Below are positions 17,604 to 26,534 of a DNA stretch of 64,000 nt, in pieces (the stretch's first letter is position 1; each line of letters starts with the position of its first letter). Location of the stretch: assembly GCA_045591315.1 (NCBI GenBank), contig JAZNSN010000081.1, positions 178,494 to 242,493 on the forward strand, read 5' to 3'. The DNA comes from HGM04593 sp045591315 (lineage in GTDB: Bacteria > Bacteroidota > Bacteroidia > Bacteroidales > Bacteroidaceae). The translations under genes were made by a program, and so were the position numbers. The notes under the pieces were generated by a model. It was given only the letters and a program-made list of their open reading frames with translations. It did no database searches and was not told where the DNA came from.

Positions 17604-18830
17604 TTATTTTACTGACGGATTGCCTACCTTGCCGGCAAATATCACCTCATTGTTGTCTTCCTTGACAATTGCATATATGAATGGCCGGTCGAATGTAATT
17701 ACCTCAATTTGAGGAGGTCTCATTGATAGTGCACCGACAAACATTGCTGTTACAGCAGCAGCCTCGGTTCCTTTTTCATTGACATCAATGTATGTCTTCT
17801 GTATAATATCGCTTATAAATAACGGGTCATCTGAAATTCCGTTGAACTGCGCCCTGTTGCCGAAAGCTCTTTTTATGCCCAGTTTTTCAAGTATAGGTCT
17901 CAGGCTTCTGCTGAACTCGGTCCTGAATTTCGGCAGTGAAAGCGTCAGGTTTCTGACTTCCATATTTTTGAGATATGTGTCAAGATTGTTTGCAAGGTGT
18001 ACTGCGGCTTCGTCGCATTTCACGCCCTCGTTCGGCAAAACAAACAGCATGCTGTATCCGAACTGCAATCTTTTGGAGGTCATTGCCAGTACATCGTCTT
18101 TGTAGAACAGCTCATTTGAACGCATCATCATTGTAGGGACTGTTATCTCCTCACCCTTCTCAGTCGTGAACTTCTTATTGGCAGTGTTATTTTCTTGGAA
18201 TGGTTTGTCCCACGCTGCCTTGAAGTATAGAGCATTGAGCAGAAGCATCCTGTCATTTTCATTGAAACGCTCAATTATTGACGGAATCTTTCCGTTGGTG
18301 TTCTCCTTGCACCAATTGTTTATGCGTTCAACAGCCGCATCGTTGAATTCTGTTTTCTCGACCTGTGCATCGAAGAACACCTTGTTGGTATCAATGAATT
18401 TCTGCTTTACATCGAATTTCTCTTTTATCCAAATGGAGTTGGCAATCTTTACTTCACAATATTTGTTGTCAAGATTGTCCAGAAAAGCCCTGTAATGTCT
18501 ATTGGCATCATCTCCAATTTGCATTGCTTCGCAAATCTCCTTCTTTGTAATCCCTTCGGCACCATTGGCAATCATAGACAATGCGAACTGTACGCTCATC
18601 GGTGAAAGGCAGATGTTTTCCATGTTCATCTGCCGGCAAGCTTCACCCAGCAGCCCGCCCCAGGCCGATCTGGTTGCAGTCGTGTTCTTTGCTGCAGCCA
18701 TTGGGCCTGGGGCGGCATTCTCTGCAGAACTGTTGTCGGGAGCGGCACCGGCACCGCCTACGGCGTTCCTGCTTGTATTGCATGATATTGCCATGACGAT
18801 AAATGCGATGTATAATACCTTTCTAAACAT
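17604..18830 (-). CDS. Serpin-family protease inhibitor, lipoprotein
   Basis: 408-residue serpin with an N-terminal lipobox (VMAISCNTS), so it is probably anchored in the envelope. After a ~50-residue Ala/Gly/Asn-rich linker, serpin signatures appear: NICLSPMSVQFALSMIANGA, LLLNALYFKAAWDKPF and DRPFIYAIV. The hinge of the reactive loop, EKGTEAAAVTA, has the small residues typical of inhibitory serpins, so it likely traps proteases by loop insertion. By ungapped alignment with antitrypsin, P1 falls on the Leu of VGALSM, which would suggest chymotrypsin- or elastase-like targets, but the loop length differs slightly so this is uncertain. One base separates it from rseP. Confidence 0.93.
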   Translation of the reverse strand: MFRKVLYIAFIVMAISCNTSRNAVGGAGAAPDNSSAENAAPGPMAAAKNTTATRSAWGGLLGEACRQMNMENICLSPMSVQFALSMIANGAEGITKKEICEAMQIGDDANRHYRAFLDNLDNKYCEVKIANSIWIKEKFDVKQKFIDTNKVFFDAQVEKTEFNDAAVERINNWCKENTNGKIPSIIERFNENDRMLLLNALYFKAAWDKPFQENNTANKKFTTEKGEEITVPTMMMRSNELFYKDDVLAMTSKRLQFGYSMLFVLPNEGVKCDEAAVHLANNLDTYLKNMEVRNLTLSLPKFRTEFSRSLRPILEKLGIKRAFGNRAQFNGISDDPLFISDIIQKTYIDVNEKGTEAAAVTAMFVGALSMRPPQIEVITFDRPFIYAIVKEDNNEVIFAGKVGNPSVK

Positions 18831-18831
18831 A

Positions 18832-20169
18832 TCAGAATATGAATTTTGTTATATCGTTGTATGTAGCAAGCAGGAACAGTCCCAATATCAGCAGCATGCC
18901 CACCATCTGTGCACGTTCCATGAACTTGTCGCTTGGCTGTCGGCCGGTAATCATCTCTGCAATCAGGAACACCGCATGTCCGCCGTCAAGAGCCGGTATC
19001 GGGAGTATGTTCATGAATGCCAGTATGATTGAAAGGAACGCACTCATCAGCCAGAATTCATGCCAATCCCACTCTGCCGGGAAGAGGCTGCCGATAGAGC
19101 CGAACATGCCGACCGACTTCGCACCCTCGCTGCTGAATACATACTTGAAGTCGCTGACATATCCCTCAAGTACATTCAAACCGAACTGTATTCCTGCCGG
19201 GAACGACTCGAAGAAGCCGTATGTGTTGTGTATGAGCGGATAGTCGTTCAGTACAGGCATGACACCGAGCGTAAATGCCGTATCTACCGAAGCTGTTATC
19301 TCTAAGATGCTGTCACGTTCCACCTCAATGCTGAATGTTCTCTTTCCTTCCTCTTTCAGGCTTGCCATGATGCGCTTGAGGTCGTTCCACGAGTCAACCG
19401 GCTTGCAGTCGATTGCTATTATGCGGTCTCCCTTTGCTATGCCGGCCAATGCGGCAGGGCTTCCTGCCTCCACGCTGTCGATGCAAGACAGAATCCTCTC
19501 CTGCATGAACAGGCCGTTCTTGTTCATGTTGAGCAGTCCCAGTGTGTCGGGGATGGCAATGGCAACCTTCTTGCCCTCACGGAGCACTGTCACCTCATCG
19601 GCATTGCATATATCGCGGAGGATATTTACGCCGCGTACTTTGTCCTGATAGAGCTTGTGTGCTTCCTCGCCGTTAATCTCCACTATGAGGTCTCCGTTCC
19701 TGAAGCCTATTTCATGTGCTGTCTTATTGAAAACGAAACCGTTCTTCATTGAGTGCATGTCGGTGTAGTAATCACCCCATGTAAAGAGTACCATTGCGTA
19801 GATGAACAGGGCAAGTATGAGATTGAACAGTACACCCCCTACTATAATGAGCAGTCTCTGCCATGCCGGCTTGGAACGGTACTCCCAAGGCTCAGCCGGC
19901 TTGTTCAGCTGTTCCGTGTCCATCGACTCGTCAATCATTCCTGCAATCTTGCAATATCCTCCGAGCGGAATCCAGCCAATGCCGTATTCCGTGTCACTGT
20001 TCTTTGGTTTCCATTTGAACAATGAGAACTTCCAGTCGAAGAAAAGGTAGAACTTGTCAACCTTTACCTTGAACAGTCTTGCGAATATGAAGTGTCCGAA
20101 CTCGTGTATAAGTACCAGAAGGCTCAAAGCCATCAGAAGCTGAAGTGCGCGTACAAAAAATATTTCCAT
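18832..20169 (-). CDS. rseP: Site-2 protease family zinc metalloprotease RseP
   Basis: Intramembrane protease that cuts membrane-bound regulators such as anti-sigma factors. The 445-residue protein has the zinc motif HEFGH (His22, Glu23, His26) in TM1, a PDZ region in the middle (AGSPAALAGIAKGDRIIAI) and the second zinc motif NILPIPALDGGH in a C-terminal helix. Length is normal. It follows dxr by 20 bases, the dxr-rseP neighbourhood seen in many bacteria, and one base separates it from the serpin gene. Confidence 0.96.
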   Translation of the reverse strand: MEIFFVRALQLLMALSLLVLIHEFGHFIFARLFKVKVDKFYLFFDWKFSLFKWKPKNSDTEYGIGWIPLGGYCKIAGMIDESMDTEQLNKPAEPWEYRSKPAWQRLLIIVGGVLFNLILALFIYAMVLFTWGDYYTDMHSMKNGFVFNKTAHEIGFRNGDLIVEINGEEAHKLYQDKVRGVNILRDICNADEVTVLREGKKVAIAIPDTLGLLNMNKNGLFMQERILSCIDSVEAGSPAALAGIAKGDRIIAIDCKPVDSWNDLKRIMASLKEEGKRTFSIEVERDSILEITASVDTAFTLGVMPVLNDYPLIHNTYGFFESFPAGIQFGLNVLEGYVSDFKYVFSSEGAKSVGMFGSIGSLFPAEWDWHEFWLMSAFLSIILAFMNILPIPALDGGHAVFLIAEMITGRQPSDKFMERAQMVGMLLILGLFLLATYNDITKFIF

Positions 20170-20189
20170 TTCTTTATTAATATATCGTT

Positions 20190-21353
20190 TTAGTTAATCC
20201 ATTCTTCTACCATGCGACGTATCTCTTTGTCTGTTTCCAGATAATCCTCAAGCGTCGGCTTCAAGATATATGTGGCTTCGTTCATGGCGCGTTCAATCAA
20301 GCGGGGCATGTCGGTGAACCTTATGCGGTCGTTGAGGAATGCTGCTACACAAATCTCGTTTGCCGCATTTACGACACAAGGAATGTTGCCGCCCTTTGCC
20401 AAAGCCTCATAGGCAAGGCGCAGGTTGGGGAACAGTTCAAGGTCGGGTTTCTCGAATGTCAGTTCTCCGAGCGTGCTCCAGTCTATGCGTCCGAATGAAG
20501 ATGAGAGGCGTGAGGGGTATGTGAGCGCGTACATTATAGGCAAGCGCATGTCGGGAGTGCCCAACTGTGCCTTTACAGCCCCGTCCTCGAACTGCACCAT
20601 CGAGTGTATTACCGACTGCGGATGTACTACAACCTCAATCTCCTCTGCACCCACGCCGAAGAGCCATTTGGCCTCCATTACCTCAAAGCCCTTGTTCATC
20701 ATTGAAGCCGAGTCTATGGTTATCTTTGCTCCCATGCTCCAGTTCGGATGCTTCAGAGCCTGCTCCTTGGTCACATGTTCCAGCTGTTCTTTAGTGAATG
20801 TGCGGAACGGGCCGCCTGAGGCTGTCAGTATGAGTTTCTCCACTTTATTGTGCATCTCTCCTGCAAGGCACTGGAAGATTGCCGAATGTTCCGAATCGAC
20901 CGGCAGTATCGGTGTCTTGTACTCCATGGCAAGGGCGTTTATCATCTCTCCGGCCACTACCATGGTCTCCTTGTTTGCAAGAGCTATGGCCTTGCCGGCC
21001 TTTATGGCATTGATAGTCGGGCGCAATCCGGAGAATCCTACCATTGCGGTGACAACGATGTCTATAGGGCCCTCTTCAACAATCTGGCACACTGCTTCAT
21101 AGCCTCCGTAAACCTTTATGGGAAGGTCGGCCAGTGCCTCCTTGAGCCGGGGGTATTTCGAATCGTCAGCAATGACTACAGCCTCCGGCATGAACTTGCG
21201 TGCCTGCGCTATGAGGTCATCGACACGGGTGTTTGCAGTGATTGCATATACCTCGAAACATTCGGGGTGCTCCTCTACAACCTGTAGTGTCTGAGTTCCG
21301 ATAGAGCCTGTAGAGCCCAGTATGGCAATCTGTCTCTTTCTGTTGTTTTCCAT
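20190..21353 (-). CDS. dxr: 1-deoxy-D-xylulose 5-phosphate reductoisomerase
   Basis: Converts DXP to methylerythritol 4-phosphate with NADPH, the committed step of the MEP pathway and the target of fosmidomycin. The 387-residue form begins MENNRKRQIAILGSTGSIG, where the dinucleotide-binding GSTGSIG follows directly. Further motifs are LANKETMVVAGE, LPVDSEHSAIFQ and ASGGPFR. An upstream in-frame Met at 21419 would overlap the M23 gene and adds residues foreign to the family, so I start at 21353. Confidence 0.97.
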   Translation of the reverse strand: MENNRKRQIAILGSTGSIGTQTLQVVEEHPECFEVYAITANTRVDDLIAQARKFMPEAVVIADDSKYPRLKEALADLPIKVYGGYEAVCQIVEEGPIDIVVTAMVGFSGLRPTINAIKAGKAIALANKETMVVAGEMINALAMEYKTPILPVDSEHSAIFQCLAGEMHNKVEKLILTASGGPFRTFTKEQLEHVTKEQALKHPNWSMGAKITIDSASMMNKGFEVMEAKWLFGVGAEEIEVVVHPQSVIHSMVQFEDGAVKAQLGTPDMRLPIMYALTYPSRLSSSFGRIDWSTLGELTFEKPDLELFPNLRLAYEALAKGGNIPCVVNAANEICVAAFLNDRIRFTDMPRLIERAMNEATYILKPTLEDYLETDKEIRRMVEEWIN

Positions 21354-21370
21354 TATATCTGTATCTGTTC

Positions 21371-22222
21371 TTAGAATGCGATGTATGTGCTCGGGTCGAG
21401 CGGTTTTCCGCGGTGCCACAGTTCAAGGTGCAGGTACTCCTTTTTTCTGTTATCGCTGTTTCCGCTGCTTAATGTCGCAATGACTTCACCGCCCATAACC
21501 TTGTCTCCTATTCCTTTCAGCAGGCGGTAACAGTTGCGGTATATCGAAATCATGTTCTCGCGGTGCTGTACTGCAATGGTAAATCCTTCATTTGCAGTAA
21601 AGTCGCTCATTACTACCACTCCGTCATGTATGGCCATGACGCTTTCTCCGGGAATCTCGGCGATATCTACACCGAAATGGCCCGAACTGGGGTCGAACGC
21701 CTTTATGATTTCTCCTCTTGTGGGGCGCAGAAGATGCAGTTCATGAACTGCCGCTACATTCGTTGCCTGAGAGGTCAGATTATAGTTCTCCCGCTCTTCC
21801 CATTTCTCCAGGAATTCCAGTTCGTGCAGAGTCTTGTCGATAGAGATGCTGTCCTTGTTTATCGGCAACGGTGTGCTTATGATAGAGTCCGTGACGATAT
21901 TGCCGCTTATAATCCTTTTGATATTGGCTATGTAGCGGTCCTGTTTCTCCACCTCTTTTGTCAGGGAGTCAATGCGTATGTTGTTTCTGATAAGTTCTTC
22001 TTTAGCCCTGTCACTGATATATCCGGGCAACAGGTTTCCGACGGGCGTGAATACGACAATCAGATAAAGAACCCCGGCCAACAAAAGGAATGAGAAGAAG
22101 AGCGACATAATCACCCATAATGGCGATATGTAGAAACCCAGTACGTTCTCCAGCTTGTTCTCGTTGTGTATAGTCAAACGGTATTTGCGCAGTAGTCTGC
22201 TACGGAATGCCTTTACTTTCAT
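21371..22222 (-). CDS. Membrane-anchored M23 peptidase family protein
   Basis: 283 residues: a short basic cytoplasmic N-terminus, one transmembrane helix (about residues 35-60), a helical stalk (DRAKEELIRNNIRIDSLTKE), then an M23-type domain at the C-terminus. HFGVD and HLEL correspond to the usual HxxxD and HxH zinc motifs; the second is HLE in place of HLH, so one zinc ligand differs. It may be a degenerate, EnvC- or NlpD-like regulator rather than an active peptidase. It lies between rimM and dxr in the minus-strand run. Confidence 0.85.
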   Translation of the reverse strand: MKVKAFRSRLLRKYRLTIHNENKLENVLGFYISPLWVIMSLFFSFLLLAGVLYLIVVFTPVGNLLPGYISDRAKEELIRNNIRIDSLTKEVEKQDRYIANIKRIISGNIVTDSIISTPLPINKDSISIDKTLHELEFLEKWEERENYNLTSQATNVAAVHELHLLRPTRGEIIKAFDPSSGHFGVDIAEIPGESVMAIHDGVVVMSDFTANEGFTIAVQHRENMISIYRNCYRLLKGIGDKVMGGEVIATLSSGNSDNRKKEYLHLELWHRGKPLDPSTYIAF

Positions 22223-22234
22223 CTCTTTGCTGTT

Positions 22235-22744
22235 TTAAAGTGAAACAAGTCCGTCGGGCAGGCCGAAGACGACCTCCCTCTTTTCGTGGTCTATTCCTGC
22301 AATGAACTCTTCTTGTGCAGGGACAAGTATCTCGCCGTTGTCACCGTTGATGACAAACAGAGTGTTTATAGTGCTGTCGTCAATATCCGTAATTGTTCCC
22401 AATGGGCCTAGTGCGGTATCTCTCGCCTCGAACCCTATGAAATAGTTCAATGATAGCTCCTCGCTCTCTTCGCTCCAGCTGCGCGGAACGTATGCATCGC
22501 GGTTTGTAAGGTAGCGCACCTCTTCAGCGGTTTCCATACGCTCTATCTTCACTATTACGGTATCATCGTTCTTCGGGCGTATGCTCTCGAAGAAGAACGG
22601 GACAAGAATGCCGTCAATGTCGCATGCGACAAAGTCGCACTCATCGTCAAGCATGAATGTGTCTCCTTGCAGTCCTATCTCGCCTTTTGTGCCATGCGGT
22701 TTCAGGAACTTCCCGAAATAGACAAACTCTTCCTTTTTCAACAT
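22235..22744 (-). CDS. rimM: 16S rRNA processing/30S maturation factor RimM
   Basis: 169-residue protein that binds ribosomal protein S19 and assists maturation of the 30S head. The N-terminal motif FVYFGKFLKPHGTKGEIG matches the family, and a C-terminal PRC-barrel region (LVPAQEEFIAGIDHEKREV) follows. It lies 4 bases from the murA stop in the minus-strand operon. The usual partner trmD is not adjacent; murA upstream of rimM is a common Bacteroidota arrangement as far as I know. Confidence 0.94.
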   Translation of the reverse strand: MLKKEEFVYFGKFLKPHGTKGEIGLQGDTFMLDDECDFVACDIDGILVPFFFESIRPKNDDTVIVKIERMETAEEVRYLTNRDAYVPRSWSEESEELSLNYFIGFEARDTALGPLGTITDIDDSTINTLFVINGDNGEILVPAQEEFIAGIDHEKREVVFGLPDGLVSL

Positions 22745-22748
22745 AATG

Positions 22749-24053
22749 TCACGAACGTGTTATTCTTGCACCGATGCTGTTCAGTCTCTCTTCAAGGTTC
22801 TGGTATCCGCGGTCAATCTGCTCAATGTTGTCGATACGGCTTATGCCGTCGGCACTCATAGCCGCTATAAGCAACGCGATTCCGGCTCTGATGTCGGGCG
22901 AGCTCATGGCGCGTGGCTTCAGGGTGAACTGCCTGTCGTGCCCTATGACTACGGCACGGTGCGGGTCGCAGAGTATTATCTGTGCTCCCATATCTATAAG
23001 CTTGTCAACGAAGAAGAGGCGGCTCTCGAACATCTTCTGGTGTATGAGCACGCTTCCCTTTGCCTGAATCGATGTAACAAGCAGTACGCTCAGGAGGTCC
23101 GGGGTAAGACCGGGCCATGGAGCATCGCTTATGTTCATGATGGAACCGTCGATGAACGATTCAATCTCATAGTGCTCCTGCGCAGGAATGAAGATATCGT
23201 CGCCTCTCTGCTCGAATTTTATTCCGAGCCTGCGGAAACTCTCCGGTATTATGCCCAGGTTCTCGAATGATACGTCTTTTATGGTAAGCTCGCTCTGTGT
23301 CATAGCCGCCATGCCTATGAAACTGCCCACTTCAATCATGTCGGGCAATGCGCGGTGCGTACATCCGCCGAGCTCCTTCACGCCTTCAATGGTAAGGAGG
23401 TTGCTTGCTATGCCCGAAATCCTTGCACCCATCTTGTTGAGCATTCTGCAGAGCTGCTGTATATAAGGCTCGCAGGCTGCATTGTATATTGTTGTAGTGC
23501 CTTCGGCAAGCACTGCAGCCATAATGATATTTGCAGTACCGGTAACCGAAGCCTCATCAAGCAGCATGTAGCACCCCTTGAGCTTTTTTGCATGCATGTA
23601 ATAGACTCTCTTCTCTGTGTCGAAAGAGAACTCTGCGCCCAGTTTCTGCAAACCGATGATATGTGTGTCGAGGCGACGGCGTCCTATCTTGTCGCCGCCG
23701 GGTTCCGACATAGTCGCCTTGCCGAATCTTCCGAGCAAGGGGCCGATGAACATTACCGAGCCCCTTAGGCGTGAACAGCCGTTGATATACTCCTCGCTGT
23801 CGATATAGTCGAGGTTTATGTTGTTGGCCTGGAATGTGTAGCAGCCCACTCCGTTGCGTGTTACCGAAACACCCATGTTCATAAGCTGGTTTATGAGGTT
23901 GTTCACATCGGCGATGTCGGGAATATTCTCTATTGTCACCTTCTCGCTTGTAAGTAGTGTGGCACAAATCTCCTGCAACACCTCGTTCTTTGCACCTTGC
24001 GGTGTTATTGTTCCGTTGAGCTTGTGTCCGCCCTCTATAATGAATGATGCCAT
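22749..24053 (-). CDS. murA: UDP-N-acetylglucosamine 1-carboxyvinyltransferase with Asp active-site variant
   Basis: First committed step of peptidoglycan precursor synthesis: adds enolpyruvate from PEP to UDP-GlcNAc. The 434-residue protein has KNEVLQ near the N-terminus, the RGSVMFIGPLLGRFG segment and the active-site loop EPGGDKIGRRRLDTHI. In E. coli this loop carries Cys115 (GGCTIG); here the position is Asp121 (GAC, bases 23691-23693 on the minus strand). Known Cys-to-Asp MurA enzymes (Mycobacterium, Chlamydia) are active and insensitive to fosfomycin, so the same is inferred here. Length is slightly above the usual ~420 residues. Confidence 0.96.
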   Translation of the reverse strand: MASFIIEGGHKLNGTITPQGAKNEVLQEICATLLTSEKVTIENIPDIADVNNLINQLMNMGVSVTRNGVGCYTFQANNINLDYIDSEEYINGCSRLRGSVMFIGPLLGRFGKATMSEPGGDKIGRRRLDTHIIGLQKLGAEFSFDTEKRVYYMHAKKLKGCYMLLDEASVTGTANIIMAAVLAEGTTTIYNAACEPYIQQLCRMLNKMGARISGIASNLLTIEGVKELGGCTHRALPDMIEVGSFIGMAAMTQSELTIKDVSFENLGIIPESFRRLGIKFEQRGDDIFIPAQEHYEIESFIDGSIMNISDAPWPGLTPDLLSVLLVTSIQAKGSVLIHQKMFESRLFFVDKLIDMGAQIILCDPHRAVVIGHDRQFTLKPRAMSSPDIRAGIALLIAAMSADGISRIDNIEQIDRGYQNLEERLNSIGARITRS

Positions 24054-24064
24054 TCTGTGCAGTA

Positions 24065-24694
24065 TTAGAATTTCCGTTTAAAGTTCTTCTTCCCGTTGTT
24101 GCCGTTATTGCAGTTGTTGCGTCTTGCATTGTTGCGCTGCGTGTTGTGCTGGCTATAACCGGTCTTTATTTCTCCTTCGGTTATGTCTATCATACCGTTG
24201 GTGTATTCGCGCAGGTCGTCGAATATCTTCTTGTCCTCAACACCCTCCTTGTTCCATGCCGCATAGTTCTTCTTCATCTGTACGGTGATGAGCTCCACAA
24301 GGCAATCCCTTTCCTCTCCCGGCTCAAGCGTGCATGCATGGGCAATCATCCCTTCCACGATACGTCCGTAATGTCTGTTCCTTATCTCTCCGTTCTGGTA
24401 GGGAACTCTCTGAGGTGCCACATTGAACTCCTCTTTCTTTATCACATCGAACGGGTAATCGATGTCAAGCTCAAAATCGGACATTATCGCAAGATGGTCC
24501 CATAGCTTACGTTCGTAATCGGGCTGGTTGCGATAGTTGGGAAACATGCTTCCCATTATGCGTACAATTGTTTCGGCGCATTTCTGCCTCTCCTCCTTGT
24601 TCTCGATAGTAAGTGCATGATCGACCATCTTCTGTACCGAACGTCCATATTCGGGCAGAGGCAACTTCTTCTGTTTGGTATTGTATTCCATCAT
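24065..24694 (-). CDS. DUF4290 family protein
   Basis: 209-residue cytoplasmic protein; the opening (YNTKQKKLPLPEYGRSVQKM) and the internal NRHYGRIVE segment match the Bacteroidota family DUF4290, whose function is unknown to me. The last ~35 residues are basic and Asn-rich (TQRNNARRNNCNNGNN ... KRKF), which suggests nucleic-acid contact. It stands between tsaB and murA with gaps of 11-14 bases, so it belongs to the same transcript. Confidence 0.8.
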   Translation of the reverse strand: MMEYNTKQKKLPLPEYGRSVQKMVDHALTIENKEERQKCAETIVRIMGSMFPNYRNQPDYERKLWDHLAIMSDFELDIDYPFDVIKKEEFNVAPQRVPYQNGEIRNRHYGRIVEGMIAHACTLEPGEERDCLVELITVQMKKNYAAWNKEGVEDKKIFDDLREYTNGMIDITEGEIKTGYSQHNTQRNNARRNNCNNGNNGKKNFKRKF

Positions 24695-24708
24695 AATGGT
24701 ATGCTGTT

Positions 24709-25413
24709 TTATTTGTTTCTCAATAAGTCTTTCGGTTTTGCGGCGACGAAGTTCTTCAGGTAGAACGGCTCAAAATATGCTATATCCTCGAATCTCTCGT
24801 CATACCAGGCTCTCTCTGCAAGGGGCATCATGTTTTTTGCCAACGGGTTCCTGTGCTCTTCGAGGAAATGTGCGTTGGGGTGTGTTATTATGCTCTTGCA
24901 TTTTGTTGCCCCGTTTCCGAAGAAGTATATCGGCTGCTTGTCGAGCAGCTCTTTGTAACTCTCCTCGGTAACAACTTCGGCGTGTGTCTCCTTCACGACA
25001 CCCAAAGCCCTGTCGTATATTGTCGCATACACCTCGTTGCGTCGTGCATCTATCATAGGGCATAGTAACGCCTCTTCGGGGAGGTCGTCACGGAAGAGTA
25101 CCGGAACGCTCATTACAGCAGTCGTGGGTATGGCTATCAGCGGTATGTTGCGTCCGTAGCACACGCCCTTTGCTGTTGATGATGCGATTCTGAGGCTGGT
25201 GTATGACCCCGGCCCGCAACTGAGCGCGACCGCATTTATCTTCGCTCCCTGGCTATCGGCATTCTGCAACGCCTCTTCTACAAAAGGAGCCAGTACCTTG
25301 GCATGTGAACGCTCGTCGCGGTTTATCCTCTCGAAGAAAACGTGCCCGTCCTGGCTCAGAGCAACTGAACATATTTCTGTCGAGGCCTCGATGTGAAGTA
25401 TTATTGTTGTCAT
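24709..25413 (-). CDS. tsaB: tRNA threonylcarbamoyladenosine biosynthesis protein TsaB
   Basis: 234-residue ASKHA-fold protein that partners TsaD in forming t6A37 on tRNAs reading ANN codons. The opening ILHIEASTEICSVALS and the SCGPGSYTSLRIASSTAKG segment are TsaB signatures. I start at 25413 (MTTIILHIEAS); an upstream in-frame Met at 25467 would overlap the predicted -7 box. It is the first gene of the ten-gene minus-strand run. Confidence 0.95.
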   Translation of the reverse strand: MTTIILHIEASTEICSVALSQDGHVFFERINRDERSHAKVLAPFVEEALQNADSQGAKINAVALSCGPGSYTSLRIASSTAKGVCYGRNIPLIAIPTTAVMSVPVLFRDDLPEEALLCPMIDARRNEVYATIYDRALGVVKETHAEVVTEESYKELLDKQPIYFFGNGATKCKSIITHPNAHFLEEHRNPLAKNMMPLAERAWYDERFEDIAYFEPFYLKNFVAAKPKDLLRNK

Positions 25414-25464
25414 TCCTGTTTGTTTTATACAAGTGCAGAACACGCACTCTGCTCCATTATTCTG

Positions 25465-25472
25465 CAAAAATA
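25465..25472 (-). promoter_or_regulatory. Candidate -7 box (TATTTTTG) for the tsaB operon
   Basis: Exact TAnnTTTG match on the minus strand, 51 bases before the tsaB start. No -33 element at the expected spacing. The divergent region 25414-25652 is A/T-rich and otherwise holds nothing recognised. Confidence 0.5.
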
Positions 25473-25576
25473 CAATTTTATTGCAATAGTCATGTTATAA
25501 TATTTATTTTTAAATATATTTTATGCAACGGAAGCAAAAAAACGGCTCTTATGGGCCACTATTCCGAATTATTGGC

Positions 25577-25584
25577 TAATTTTG
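25577..25584 (+). promoter_or_regulatory. Candidate -7 box (TAATTTTG) for the yicC operon
   Basis: Exact TAnnTTTG match 68 bases before the yicC start. No clear -33 element. Confidence 0.5.
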
Positions 25585-25652
25585 CAAAAATACGGACATT
25601 ATGTCTGATGTCTTATGAACCATTGGTGCTGTTGTACCGCAAAAAGATTGAT

Positions 25653-26528
25653 ATGATATATTCGATGACAGGTTACGGCAAGTCCGTGGCAACTTTTCAG
25701 GACAAGAAGATTTGTGTAGAGGTGCGTTCGCTGAACGGTAAGGCGATGGACCTCTCTACCCGCATAGCTCCTCAATTCAAGAACCGTGAAATGGAGATAC
25801 GCACTCTCATAACCAATGTGCTGGAGCGCGGAAAGGTCGATTTCTCGCTTTGGGTCGAGCAGGGCGACAAGGCAGATATGCCCTCGATAAACAGTGCTGT
25901 GATGCAGAACTACATTGAGCAGATGAACGAGGCATCAAAAGCTACAGGCATTGCCTTGCCGCAGAATATGTTCGAAGTGCTGTTGCGTATGCCGGAGGTG
26001 ATTGCGCGCAAGGAGGTCTATGAGGCAACGGACGACGAATGGTCGGTAGTGCTTGCATGTGTAAAGGAGGCCCTTGACGAGCTTATGGCTTTCCGCAAGC
26101 AGGAGGGCGAGGCTCTGGCATGCAGATTCCGCAGCAATATCTCCAATATAGGCAGGCTTCTTGCGTCGGTCGAGCCGTACGAAAAGGAGAGGGTCGAGAA
26201 AATCCGTGCCCGCATAACCGATTCGCTTGAAAAGCTTGCCGGGGTAGAGTACGACAGCAACCGTCTTGAACAGGAACTGATATACTATATCGAAAAGCTC
26301 GATGTAAACGAGGAAAAGCAGCGTCTTGCCAATCATTTGAACTACTTTGTGGAGACAATGGAAGGTCCTGAGGGACAAGGCAAGAAACTCGGCTTCATAG
26401 CTCAGGAGATGGGGCGTGAGATAAACACTCTCGGCAGCAAGAGCAATCATGCCGAAATGCAGAACATTGTAGTGAAAATGAAAGATGAACTTGAGCAGAT
26501 AAAGGAGCAGGTTCTGAATGTAATGTAA
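25653..26528 (+). CDS. YicC family endoribonuclease-like protein
   Basis: 291 residues; the opening MIYSMTGYGKSV and EVRSLNGKAMDLSTRI are hallmarks of the YicC family, as is the C-terminal GKKLGFIAQEMGREINTLGSKSN. E. coli YicC is reported as an endoribonuclease, which suggests a role in RNA turnover. It starts an operon with gmk (6-base gap), as in many bacteria. A much longer in-frame extension upstream (from 25305) runs through the promoter region and is not coding. Confidence 0.94.
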   Translation: MIYSMTGYGKSVATFQDKKICVEVRSLNGKAMDLSTRIAPQFKNREMEIRTLITNVLERGKVDFSLWVEQGDKADMPSINSAVMQNYIEQMNEASKATGIALPQNMFEVLLRMPEVIARKEVYEATDDEWSVVLACVKEALDELMAFRKQEGEALACRFRSNISNIGRLLASVEPYEKERVEKIRARITDSLEKLAGVEYDSNRLEQELIYYIEKLDVNEEKQRLANHLNYFVETMEGPEGQGKKLGFIAQEMGREINTLGSKSNHAEMQNIVVKMKDELEQIKEQVLNVM

Positions 26529-26534
26529 ATAATT

